A model generated the notes under the pieces. It searched no databases and was not told where the DNA came from. It worked only from the letters and a program-made list of their open reading frames with translations. A stretch of 12,608 nt of DNA from Candidatus Kaiserbacteria bacterium RIFCSPHIGHO2_12_FULL_56_13 (lineage in GTDB: Bacteria; Patescibacteriota; Minisyncoccia; Phycocordibacterales; Phycocordibacteraceae): positions 1 to 12,608 of the forward strand of contig MFLS01000007.1 in the NCBI GenBank assembly GCA_001781625.1, given 5' to 3'. A program made the position numbers and the translations under genes. Below are positions 6,289-12,608 of this stretch, piece after piece. Positions within the stretch are counted from its first letter, which is position 1; every line of letters begins with the position of its first letter.

Positions 6289-6468
6289 ATGTCGACTACG
6301 CCGAGTCCTATCAAGACCATTTGCTTGCGGACTGCAAGGCGGAACGGCGCGACAAGCAAAGACGCCCAAGACGACGCAATCTTCCGCGTAAGGGCGATAC
6401 GCCTGGTTGTCGGCCACGATCTGAAGTGCGACGACAATAAGTTCATTGGGGAACGGCCCTCCGCGTAA
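6289..6468 (+). CDS. Possible small ORF of unknown function (59 codons)
   Basis: An ATG at 6289 opens 59 codons ending in TAA at 6466-6468. The translation starts MSTTPSPIKTICLRT and ends KFIGERPSA. The middle, DAIFRVRAIRLVVGHDL, alternates like ordinary protein sequence, and the codons favour G or C in third position like the neighbours. The stop codon is precisely the three-base loop of the downstream terminator hairpin. A five-codon ORF (MEAPD, 6271-6288) ends immediately before this ATG. There is no good ribosome binding site; GGAAG at 6273-6277 is 11 nt away. I recognise no family. It could equally be a chance ORF inside a non-coding transcript, so the call is weak. Confidence 0.25.
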   Translation: MSTTPSPIKTICLRTARRNGATSKDAQDDAIFRVRAIRLVVGHDLKCDDNKFIGERPSA

Positions 6469-6490
6469 CGCGGAGGGCCGATTTCTTTTT
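6454..6490 (+). terminator. Strong intrinsic terminator before ileS
   Basis: A perfect 12-bp GC-rich stem, CGGCCCTCCGCG (6454-6465) with its exact complement (6469-6480), closes on a TAA loop. It is followed by ATTTCTTTTT (6481-6490), which supplies the U-tract on the plus strand. No T-tract lies on the opposite side, so it acts in one direction. It would end transcripts from argS or from a transcript starting in the gap. ileS therefore needs its own promoter in the next 28 bp or read-through. Confidence 0.9.
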
Positions 6491-6518
6491 GCCCACAGAA
6501 ACGCTAGGATGAAGGATT

Positions 6519-9500
6519 ATGGCCGACAAGTCGGAAGCGGCGAAACGTGAAGAGGCGATTCTCGCGTTCTGGGAACGCGAGAAGATATTTGAGAAATCAC
6601 TCGCGAAAAGGGCTCCGAAGGGCGAATTCGTGTTTTATGATGGCCCCCCATTTGCTACAGGTCTTCCTCACTCGGGTTCACTTCTCTCGTCGGTTTCAAA
6701 AGACCTTGTTCCTCGCTATAAAACAATGCGGGGTTATCGGGTGCGGCGGCGATGGGGATGGGATACTCACGGACTCCCGATAGAAAACCTTGTTGAGAAA
6801 AAACTCGGGCTTAAGAATAAAAAAGAGATTTTTGCGCTGGGTATAAAGAAGTTCAATGAAACAGCACGCTCAATGGTGCTGGAGTTTGTCCAGGACTGGA
6901 AGCGTTATATAGAGCGTGTCGGGCGCTGGGTCGATTTTGAACACTCATATAAAACGATGGATGCAAGTTATACCGAGTCGGTTTGGTGGGCGCTAAAGCA
7001 AATCTACGAGAAAGGAAATTTGTATGAAGGGAAGAAGGTGCTCATGTATTGCCCGCACTGCGAAACGCCCTTGGCGAAAGCCGAAATCGCAATGGATAAT
7101 ACTTACAAGGACATTATTGAAGAGGCAGTGACGGTGAAATTTAAAGTAAAGGACCCTAAAGCGCATGGTTTACCTGAAAATACCTTTCTTCTGGCCTGGA
7201 CGACGACCCCGTGGACCTTACCCGGGAACGTGGCTCTTGCGGTAGATCTCGACATTCGTTACGCAATTGCTGAAGCGAATGGCGAGCATGTCATACAGGC
7301 CGAAGAACAGGGGACGCTGAAAGGGTCCAATTTGGTGGGCATTGAATACGAGCCGCTCTACCAGGTTTCGAAGGTCACCGCGCATGTGGGTAAAAAATAC
7401 GTCGTTGTTCTCGCGGACTTTATTACGACCGAAGAGGGAACTGGTGTTGTCCACATCGCGCCAATGTATGGCGAAGACGACTTCAATGTTGGACAAAAGG
7501 AAGGGTTACCAATGATACAGTTGCTTAACCCCAACGGTACATATAACGACGATGCGCCTGAATTAGTGCACGGACAGTATCTTAAGAAGGCCAACGCCTT
7601 GATCGCAGAAGACCTAGAAAGGCGCAGTCTCTTATTCGCGAAGGTATCTCACCAGCATTCCTATCCGCACTGCTACCGCTGCGGTACCGCGCTCATTTAT
7701 AACGCCGTCTCCTCCTGGTTCATCAACATTCAAGCGATCAAAAAACAGCTGCTTACTGAGAATAAGAGAATCTCGTGGTTTCCAGAGCACTTGAAAGAAG
7801 GGCGTTTCAAGCACAACCTCGAGACTGCCCCGGACTGGACCATCTCGCGCAATCGTTTTTGGGCAAGCCCGCTGCCTATCTGGAAGGACGGCACGGGCAA
7901 TGTGACGGTCATCGGCTCTCTCGAAGAGCTCAAGGCGCATACGAGAAAAAGCGGCAATAAATATTTCATCATGCGCCACGGCGAATCGGAGAATAATGTT
8001 AAGGAGATTTCGAGTAACAATCGTGAGGGGAACTCACTAACCGAAAAAGGGAAAACAGAGGTCAGAACGAAGGCACAGTCGTTGCCCGATATAACACGGA
8101 TTTATACTTCGCCACTTTTGCGGTGCCGTGAGACCGCGGAGATTGTTGCCACAAAACTCAAGATACCAAAAGAAGAAATCGTATACGACGAGCGTTTGCG
8201 TGAGTTTGATTTTGGAGAGTTCAACAACCGGCCTATCAAAGAATTTCAGGCGTATCGCGGCGCGCGACAGTATAACGACCGGGTGCCAGGCGGTGAGAGT
8301 TACCAAGACGCCAAGAATCGTTTTGGTGCGCTTCTCTATGAGCTCGAACAAAAACAGAGCGGCCAGAACATCTTAATTGTTACGCACGGTATAGGATTCG
8401 AGGCGTTCGGAGCAGTAGCACTCGGGGCAGATAAGAATGAGTCGTTGCGACTGATTTGGCCTCTGTACGCCAAACAAGCCGGCATACGTGAACTTGTATT
8501 CGTGCCGTTGCCGCATAATGACGATTTTGAACTCGACTATCATTTACCGTACCTCGACGACATTGAGCTAGTCTCAAGTAATGGGGAGCCCCTCAAACGC
8601 ATTCCTGAAGTAGTTGATTGTTGGGTCGAATCAGGCTCGATGCCCTTTGCCGAGTACCATTATCCATTTGAGAACAAAGATGTTTTTCACGCGCGATCGC
8701 CTGGCGACTTCATTTCTGAATATGTCGGTCAGACGCGTGCTTGGTTTTACTATTTACATGCGATAAGCGTTCAGCTCTTTAGACATGCGGCGTTTAAGAA
8801 TGTTGTCACGACAGGGACAATACTTGCAGCGGACGGAGAGAAACTCTCTAAAAGCAAAGGAAATTATACCGACCCGTACGAACTCTTCGAGCGCTACAGT
8901 GCCGACGCCTACCGTTACTACCTTATGTCGAGTGTTGTCATGCAGGGAGAGGACCTCATGTTCAGAGACGATGAGGTGAAAGAGGCGCAAACGCGTGTAG
9001 TGAATCTCCTGCGCAATGTTGGAGAATTCTATGCGCTTTACAAGGACGATGATATTGTCGCAAGCCGCACCAGCCAGGATGTTTTGGACCGTTGGATTAT
9101 CGCGCGGCTTGATGCAGTAGTCATCACGGTAACTGAGGCGTTCGATCGCTATGATGTGCCGCACGCAGTTCGTTGCTTTCGAGGATTTATAGATGATCTC
9201 TCAACATGGTATGTGCGACGTTCACGAGAACGTGTAAAGGCAGGAACAGTTGAAGAACGGGCACAGACGCTCGGTACTTTACGCTATGTTCTACAGGAAT
9301 TCTCCAAGGTCGTCGCGCCGGTAATGCCGTTCATTGCGGAAGAACTATTCACACTTGTCAGAGTTGATAGGGACCCTGAAAGCGTGCATTTGACGGAATG
9401 GCCGTTAGATAGAACTGGGAAGGATCTGATTCCCAAGGTTTTTGCTCGGCTCGGCCTAAAAGAAAATCACCCCACAGGACGAAGTGAAACAATGAAGTTG

Positions 9501-9884
9501 CTTAAGGAAATGCAGGCAGTGCGTGCGCTTGCGTCACAAGCGCTTCAGCTCCGGCAGAAGGCGAACATCAAGGTGCGCCAACCGCTCGCGTCACTTACTA
9601 TTCCCGAGAAACTTTCTGACGAGCTCGCCGCGATTCTAGCTGAAGAAGTAAATGTTAAGAAAGTAATGGGAGGAGCAGCACTTGTGCTCGATACTGTGCT
9701 CACGCCGGAACTCATCAAAGAAGGGGACGAGCGCGAGTTGGCCCGCGCGGTGGCCGAAGCCCGCAAAACCGAAGGCCTCTCGCCAAAAGATAAAGCACAC
9801 GCAGAGGTTTCTGCAGGAGGGAAGTACGCGGTTGAACTCTCAACCGGTACCGAGCGATTTAATCTCATACACGATGCGGCATAA
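6519..9884 (+). CDS. ileS: Isoleucyl-tRNA synthetase with an inserted histidine-phosphatase domain
   Basis: This 1121-residue protein is an IleRS of the eukaryote-like type. In order: FYDGPPFATGLPHSGSLL, the ATP-binding signature with HSGS at 51-54 in place of HIGH; GWDTHGLPIEN; two CxxC pairs at 178/181 and 385/388, probably for zinc; the editing domain with LAWTTTPWTLPGN and GTGVVHIAPMYGEDDF; DWTISRNRFWASPLPIW; an inserted domain (about 480-668); DCWVESGSMPFAEYHYPFEN; GEKLSKSKGN with KLSKS at 775-779; and a helical anticodon-binding region. Without the insert the length is about 930 residues, normal for IleRS. The host motifs resume in frame after the insert, so this is a true nested domain rather than a join of two genes. 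The last Ser of HSGS replaces a usually conserved His. A terminator sits 28 bp upstream, AAGGA lies just before the ATG, and the 3' end overlaps recO by 11 bp. Confidence 0.96.
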   Translation: MADKSEAAKREEAILAFWEREKIFEKSLAKRAPKGEFVFYDGPPFATGLPHSGSLLSSVSKDLVPRYKTMRGYRVRRRWGWDTHGLPIENLVEKKLGLKNKKEIFALGIKKFNETARSMVLEFVQDWKRYIERVGRWVDFEHSYKTMDASYTESVWWALKQIYEKGNLYEGKKVLMYCPHCETPLAKAEIAMDNTYKDIIEEAVTVKFKVKDPKAHGLPENTFLLAWTTTPWTLPGNVALAVDLDIRYAIAEANGEHVIQAEEQGTLKGSNLVGIEYEPLYQVSKVTAHVGKKYVVVLADFITTEEGTGVVHIAPMYGEDDFNVGQKEGLPMIQLLNPNGTYNDDAPELVHGQYLKKANALIAEDLERRSLLFAKVSHQHSYPHCYRCGTALIYNAVSSWFINIQAIKKQLLTENKRISWFPEHLKEGRFKHNLETAPDWTISRNRFWASPLPIWKDGTGNVTVIGSLEELKAHTRKSGNKYFIMRHGESENNVKEISSNNREGNSLTEKGKTEVRTKAQSLPDITRIYTSPLLRCRETAEIVATKLKIPKEEIVYDERLREFDFGEFNNRPIKEFQAYRGARQYNDRVPGGESYQDAKNRFGALLYELEQKQSGQNILIVTHGIGFEAFGAVALGADKNESLRLIWPLYAKQAGIRELVFVPLPHNDDFELDYHLPYLDDIELVSSNGEPLKRIPEVVDCWVESGSMPFAEYHYPFENKDVFHARSPGDFISEYVGQTRAWFYYLHAISVQLFRHAAFKNVVTTGTILAADGEKLSKSKGNYTDPYELFERYSADAYRYYLMSSVVMQGEDLMFRDDEVKEAQTRVVNLLRNVGEFYALYKDDDIVASRTSQDVLDRWIIARLDAVVITVTEAFDRYDVPHAVRCFRGFIDDLSTWYVRRSRERVKAGTVEERAQTLGTLRYVLQEFSKVVAPVMPFIAEELFTLVRVDRDPESVHLTEWPLDRTGKDLIPKVFARLGLKENHPTGRSETMKLLKEMQAVRALASQALQLRQKANIKVRQPLASLTIPEKLSDELAAILAEEVNVKKVMGGAALVLDTVLTPELIKEGDERELARAVAEARKTEGLSPKDKAHAEVSAGGKYAVELSTGTERFNLIHDAA
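7956..8525 (+). other. Histidine-phosphatase (phosphoglycerate-mutase-like) domain nested in IleRS
   Basis: Residues about 480-668 of the IleRS carry a full set of branch-1 histidine-phosphatase motifs. They are KYFIMRHGESENN with the phospho-accepting H487 of RHGE, LTEKGKTEVRTKA, IYTSPLLRCRETAEIV (the S-P-L-x-R-x-x-x-T-A helix), DERLREFDFGEFNNRP (the acid-bearing loop), VPGGESYQDAKNRF, and ILIVTHGIGFEAF with the second catalytic His, H623. All residues normally needed for catalysis are present, so an active phosphatase is predicted. The family acts on varied phosphate esters, and the motifs do not reveal the substrate. The domain interrupts the CP2 region between the WASPLPIW segment and DCWVESGS. 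Host sequence resumes at about DYHLPYLDDI (D673), which matches the DLHRPYIDxI segment of related IleRSs. Boundaries are judged by eye to within some ten residues. Confidence 0.9.
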
Positions 9885-10413
9885 ATATCAGACGACGGCT
9901 CTCGTGCTTGCGCGTTCGCCGCGCGGGGAGATGAGCGCGACCGTCGCTCTTTTAACCGCTGATCTCGGGCTCATACGAGCGCGCGTGCAGGGAGTGCGCC
10001 GGCCGGGGGCACGGCTCGCGGCCGCCCTCACGACTTTTGCCGAGAGCGAGGTGATTCTCGTGCGGGGGAGGGAGAGCTGGCGGGTGGCAGGGGCCTCACT
10101 CGTGCAAAACTGGCTCCCCAAGCTCCCGCGCGCCGCCCGAGAGCGAGCGGTGCGCATTATAGGTTTTGCGCTCCGTCTTATCCCCATGGACACTATCGAC
10201 GCTTCATTCTTCCCGATCGTGCACGAAACATTCACCGCATTTGCTCGCGAACCCGAGACACTTGGCGATGCGTTCGAATGCCGCGCGATACTTTGCCTCT
10301 TAGCGGCGCTCGGTCTCGATGCGGGGCAAGTCCCCGACCCAAGCGAGATTGTGCGCTCCCGCTCCCCGATCATTGCGCGTATTAATCGCGGCATCGCGCT
10401 CTCCGGTTTATAA
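9874..10413 (+). CDS. recO: DNA repair protein RecO, short form
   Basis: The 179-residue protein begins HKYQTTALVLARSPRGEMSATVALLTADLGLIRARVQGVRRPGARLAAAL, which is the N-terminal OB-fold of RecO with its T-x-x-x-G and G-x-R-R-(P/K)-x-(S/A)-R-L motifs (about residues 1-75). A helical C-terminal part follows. RecO binds single-stranded DNA and, with RecR, loads RecA in gap repair. It is shorter than the roughly 240 residues common in the family, and no CxxC zinc-finger pairs are seen, only two cysteines near the end in FECRAILCLL. It starts 11 bp inside ileS without a clear ribosome binding site, so translation coupled to ileS is likely. Its TAA stop falls inside a TATAAT box that may serve the next gene. 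Confidence 0.85.
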   Translation: MRHKYQTTALVLARSPRGEMSATVALLTADLGLIRARVQGVRRPGARLAAALTTFAESEVILVRGRESWRVAGASLVQNWLPKLPRAARERAVRIIGFALRLIPMDTIDASFFPIVHETFTAFAREPETLGDAFECRAILCLLAALGLDAGQVPDPSEIVRSRSPIIARINRGIALSGL

Positions 10414-10414
10414 T
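10409..10414 (+). promoter_or_regulatory. -10 box at the recO stop, before the repeat-protein gene
   Basis: TATAAT (6 of 6) spans the recO stop codon (10411-10413) and ends 6 nt before the ATG at 10421. There is no Shine-Dalgarno sequence between box and ATG, so the transcript would be leaderless. No clear -35 was found. The position mirrors the dUTPase-like gene/dcd junction at 1270-1284. Prediction from sequence only. Confidence 0.45.
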
Positions 10415-10420
10415 GCACCA

Positions 10421-12301
10421 ATGTCTCCCCAAGATGACGATACATTGAGCGCGCTTGGCAAAGCGCGCGAGCGTTTATACGACCCAGACATAGAGCGCTC
10501 ATCGCTCGACTCTCCGCTCTCGCCGCGAAGTAACTCGACGATCCCCCGCCGGTGGCGCGAGCGGCCGCGCCTTACTCCGCTTGGCGCACCGCATCACCTG
10601 CGCTTTGCCTCGAGGTTTTTCTTCATTGCTCTCGGGTTTTTCGTCATTGCTGTCGGGATCTCGGCACTTCTTTTTTACACGGGGAGCAACACCGTTTCGG
10701 TCGATGACATCGAGCTTACGATCCAAGGGCCAACGACGGTTGCGGGGGGCGATACCGTGCCGCTCTCGATAAGCATTGCCAACAAGAATCCGACGACGGC
10801 TGAAGAGGTGGTGCTCGATATCGATTTCCCCCCGGGGACGCGAAGCGCTCTCGACCTTTCACAACCCTACACACGCTACAGCGATGCGCTCGGTTCGCTC
10901 GCACCAGGGGGACAAGTCGAGCGGACAGTCTCCGCCGTGCTCTTCGGGAGCGAGGGGGCGAAACCGACGATCGAGATCGCAGTTTCATTCAGCACTTCGC
11001 GTTCAAGCTCCGTATTCGTTAAGCGTCTCACCTATCCGATCGTCATCTCGACGGCGCCTCTCTCGATCTCGCTCGACGCAGTTACTGAAACAATCTCCGG
11101 CAAGCCTTTCACCATACGCGCGACCGTGCGCTCGAACGCGACACAGGCGATCGACAGCGTGATCCTCAAAGCGCAGTATCCGGCGGGATACCTCTTGGCC
11201 GATTCGTCTATTACACCGGTCGGCATGAATTTCTCCATCGGGACACTGGCTCCCGGTGCCTCAAGGGTCGTGACCTTGACCGGCACATTGACCGGACAAG
11301 ATAACGACGAACGCGTCTTTCACTTTACCGTGGGGACAGCAAAGGCAGTCAACGACCCGGCGCTTGCGGTCGCCTACATGACACAAGAAACGCAGATAAG
11401 GGTTGCCGCACCTTTTCTCGTGACATCTTTTATCGTCAATGGGAGCTCGGTAGCTACTCCAGCAGTTGCCCCCGGTGCCCCTGTCACGGTGCGCGTATCA
11501 TGGAGCAATGCTCTTGCGGTGCCGCTTGCAAACGCCGTGATAGAGGTCGGCATCAGCGGTGCGGCACTTGACCCCGCAAGCGTTGAGGTACAGAAGGGAT
11601 TTTATCGTTCTGCTGACCGCACCGTCATCTTTAGCCGTGATACCGACCAAGCGCTTGCGACACTTGCGCCGGGAGCGACGGGCTTTGGCACCTTTAGCTT
11701 CGCGACGCTCGCCTCTGCGCCTCGCAACTCCGCGCTCACGCTCACCGTCTCTGTCGCAGGCGAACGTGTGGGGCAATCAGGCGTGCCCGAGCGCATCACC
11801 GCCTCGGCAAACAAGACGATAAGGCTTGTGAGTGCAGTCACCTTTACGACCTCATCATCGTACGCGCCAGGTCCATTTGCGAACTCTGGCCCGGTGCCGC
11901 CGGTCGCTGAAGAGGAGACATCCTATACGGTGACATGGGGCATCGTGAATACGGGGAACGATCTTGCTGATGCAGCTGTCACCGCGCTGCTCCCTTCGTA
12001 CGTCACTTTTCCAGGCGTCACGCTCCCCGCCGACGGGTCAATCAGTTTTGACGGCGCTTCACGCAAGGTCACGTGGCGCATCGGTGACATGGCCGGCGGC
12101 GCTTCCCGTCAAGGGTCCTTTCGGGTCATCGTGACGCCCTCGACAAGCCAGCGCGGTATGACGCCACTACTGACGACCGTACCGTCGTTCTCGGCCTATG
12201 ATCGCTATGCCGAGGTGCAGGTGACGACGACTGGCGAAGCCGTGTCGACCGAAACGCCGGGCGACCCGGGCTATACCGCGAATAAGGCGACTGTGCAATA
12301 A
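10421..12301 (+). CDS. Single-pass membrane protein with extracellular beta-sandwich repeats
   Basis: The 626-residue protein has an N-terminal, charged, Pro/Ser-rich cytoplasmic tail (1-64), one hydrophobic segment FFFIALGFFVIAVGISALLF (67-86), and a long Thr/Ser/Val-rich exported part. Four similar units follow, each with a strand, a G-x-(L/M)-A-(P/G)-G turn and more strands: LAPG at 160-163, 276-279 and 415-418, and MAGG at 557-560. These look like DUF11/CARDB-type immunoglobulin-like repeats, common in cell-surface proteins. No enzyme motif, sortase signal or C-terminal anchor is visible. I use the ATG at 10421 because the frame upstream lies within recO and reads as unrelated Arg-rich sequence. 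The function is unknown; the design suggests an envelope scaffold or adhesion stalk. It lies between recO and a glycyl-tRNA synthetase gene with 7-12 bp spacing. Confidence 0.8.
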   Translation: MSPQDDDTLSALGKARERLYDPDIERSSLDSPLSPRSNSTIPRRWRERPRLTPLGAPHHLRFASRFFFIALGFFVIAVGISALLFYTGSNTVSVDDIELTIQGPTTVAGGDTVPLSISIANKNPTTAEEVVLDIDFPPGTRSALDLSQPYTRYSDALGSLAPGGQVERTVSAVLFGSEGAKPTIEIAVSFSTSRSSSVFVKRLTYPIVISTAPLSISLDAVTETISGKPFTIRATVRSNATQAIDSVILKAQYPAGYLLADSSITPVGMNFSIGTLAPGASRVVTLTGTLTGQDNDERVFHFTVGTAKAVNDPALAVAYMTQETQIRVAAPFLVTSFIVNGSSVATPAVAPGAPVTVRVSWSNALAVPLANAVIEVGISGAALDPASVEVQKGFYRSADRTVIFSRDTDQALATLAPGATGFGTFSFATLASAPRNSALTLTVSVAGERVGQSGVPERITASANKTIRLVSAVTFTTSSSYAPGPFANSGPVPPVAEEETSYTVTWGIVNTGNDLADAAVTALLPSYVTFPGVTLPADGSISFDGASRKVTWRIGDMAGGASRQGSFRVIVTPSTSQRGMTPLLTTVPSFSAYDRYAEVQVTTTGEAVSTETPGDPGYTANKATVQ

Positions 12302-12313
12302 TCCCCCTCATCT

Positions 12314-12608
12314 ATGGGTGTGATGGACAAAATCATCTCGCTCGCAAAACGCCGTGGCTTCATATTCCCCGGAAGCGAGATCTATGGCGGCCTCGCGGGC
12401 ACCTGGGACTACGGGCCCCTCGGCGTTCTCCTCCAACACAATGTGAAGGAGCTCTGGTGGCGGATGTTCATTGACGCGCGTGACGATATGTACCCTATGG
12501 ATGCGGCCATCTTCATGAACCCAAAGGCATGGGAAGCGTCGGGGCATGTCGCCGGGTTTGCCGACCCACTTGCAGACGGCACGAAGTTCAATGTGATGTT
12601 CAAGACTT
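12314..12608 (+). CDS. glyQS: Glycyl-tRNA synthetase, alpha2 type, N-terminal part (cut by window end)
   Basis: The 98 visible residues include LAKRRGFIFPGSEIYGGLAGTWDYGPLGVLLQHNVKELWW, which is the N-terminal motif of the homodimeric class II glycyl-tRNA synthetase found in archaea, eukaryotes and many bacteria, not the alpha2-beta2 form of E. coli. DAAIFMNPKAWEASGHVAGFADP is motif-2-proximal sequence typical of the same family. The enzyme charges tRNA-Gly. ATG codons at 12314 and 12323 are both possible; the second gives MDKIISLAKRRGF, the usual beginning of the family. AATAAT (12297-12302) overlaps the stop of the upstream gene and may be a weak -10 box. The frame is open to the window edge. 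Confidence 0.93.
   Translation, partial: MGVMDKIISLAKRRGFIFPGSEIYGGLAGTWDYGPLGVLLQHNVKELWWRMFIDARDDMYPMDAAIFMNPKAWEASGHVAGFADPLADGTKFNVMFKT

Larger units (their letters stand above)
6221..6518 (+). other. argS-ileS intergenic stretch: possible short ORF or structured RNA, ending in a terminator
   Basis: This is the only gap longer than about 60 bp in the window. It contains TTGACA at 6265-6270, with no good -10 at the right distance. It also holds an 8-bp inverted pair TTTGCTTG (6320-6327) and CAAGCAAA (6353-6360), with an alternative inner hairpin CTTGC-GGACT-GCAAG, a possible 59-codon ORF (6289-6468), and the terminator at 6454-6490. The last 28 bp before ileS include TAGGAT (6505-6510), 8 nt before the ATG, and AAGGA (6512-6516) just before it. 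I recognise no tRNA, tmRNA, RNase P RNA, 6S RNA or T-box sequence. It may be a long argS 3' UTR, a small RNA, or a small gene. Confidence 0.4.

Noticed and set aside
6072..6440. 122-codon plus-strand ORF spanning the end of argS and the intergenic gap
   Set aside because: Its first half lies inside argS in another frame, and its end is an Arg-rich run without protein character. The short ORF at 6289 is the better candidate.
6221..6518. T-box leader controlling ileS
   Set aside because: The gap ends in a terminator before a synthetase gene, but the conserved AGGGTGGNACCGCG element is absent. The nearest stretch, AGGCGGAACGGCGCG at 6337-6351, has mismatches and no fitting antiterminator, and no specifier stem is evident.
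10319..10420. 34-codon N-terminal extension of the repeat membrane protein
   Set aside because: It lies entirely within recO plus its stop region and reads as Arg/Pro-rich sequence with no signal. The ATG at 10421 sits 6 nt after a perfect -10 box.
1..12608. CRISPR array, tRNA or rRNA genes, insertion sequences, or an alternative genetic code
   Set aside because: No spaced direct repeats, no cloverleaf or T-arm sequence, no transposase or terminal repeats were seen, and TGA is used as a normal stop for folA and argS.

Overview
The window reads as a compact, gene-dense bacterial chromosome segment. It suggests a Patescibacteria/CPR (Parcubacteria-like) genome. The reasons are very short or overlapping gene junctions, a TrpR/YerC-type small regulator, a eukaryote-type IleRS, a short RecO without an obvious zinc finger, and a one-pass surface protein with beta-sandwich repeats next to recO and an alpha2-type glycyl-tRNA synthetase. 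The standard code fits, since TGA ends folA and argS. The lineage is an inference from gene style, not from a search.

Region 1 (1-4069) is a thymidylate module: the tail of thymidylate kinase (tmk), dihydrofolate reductase on the minus strand (folA), a dUTPase-like member of the Dcd family, dCTP deaminase (dcd), thymidylate synthase (thyA) and serine hydroxymethyltransferase (glyA). Together they would convert dCTP to dUTP, dUMP, dTMP and dTDP, with glyA supplying methylene-tetrahydrofolate and folA recycling dihydrofolate. The plus-strand genes overlap or nearly touch. folA diverges from the dUTPase-like gene across 20 bp and converges on tmk with a 20-bp overlap.

Region 2 (4070-6518) holds a TrpR/YerC-type repressor gene bracketed by two copies of one palindrome, almost certainly its operators. 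The second copy lies in front of argS. A roughly 300-bp stretch after argS contains a possible 59-codon ORF and a strong intrinsic terminator.

Region 3 (6519-12608) holds ileS, recO, a large membrane-anchored repeat protein and the 5' end of a glycyl-tRNA synthetase gene. The standout is ileS: a histidine-phosphatase domain of about 190 residues, with all its usual catalytic motifs, is inserted in frame into the synthetase between the ISRNRFW segment and the DCWVESGS segment. Other points worth a look are a thymidylate synthase lacking three of the four canonical dUMP-phosphate arginines, the twin operators, and repeated -10-like boxes only 6-8 nt before start codons, which suggest leaderless mRNAs. 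No tRNA, rRNA, CRISPR array or insertion sequence was seen.
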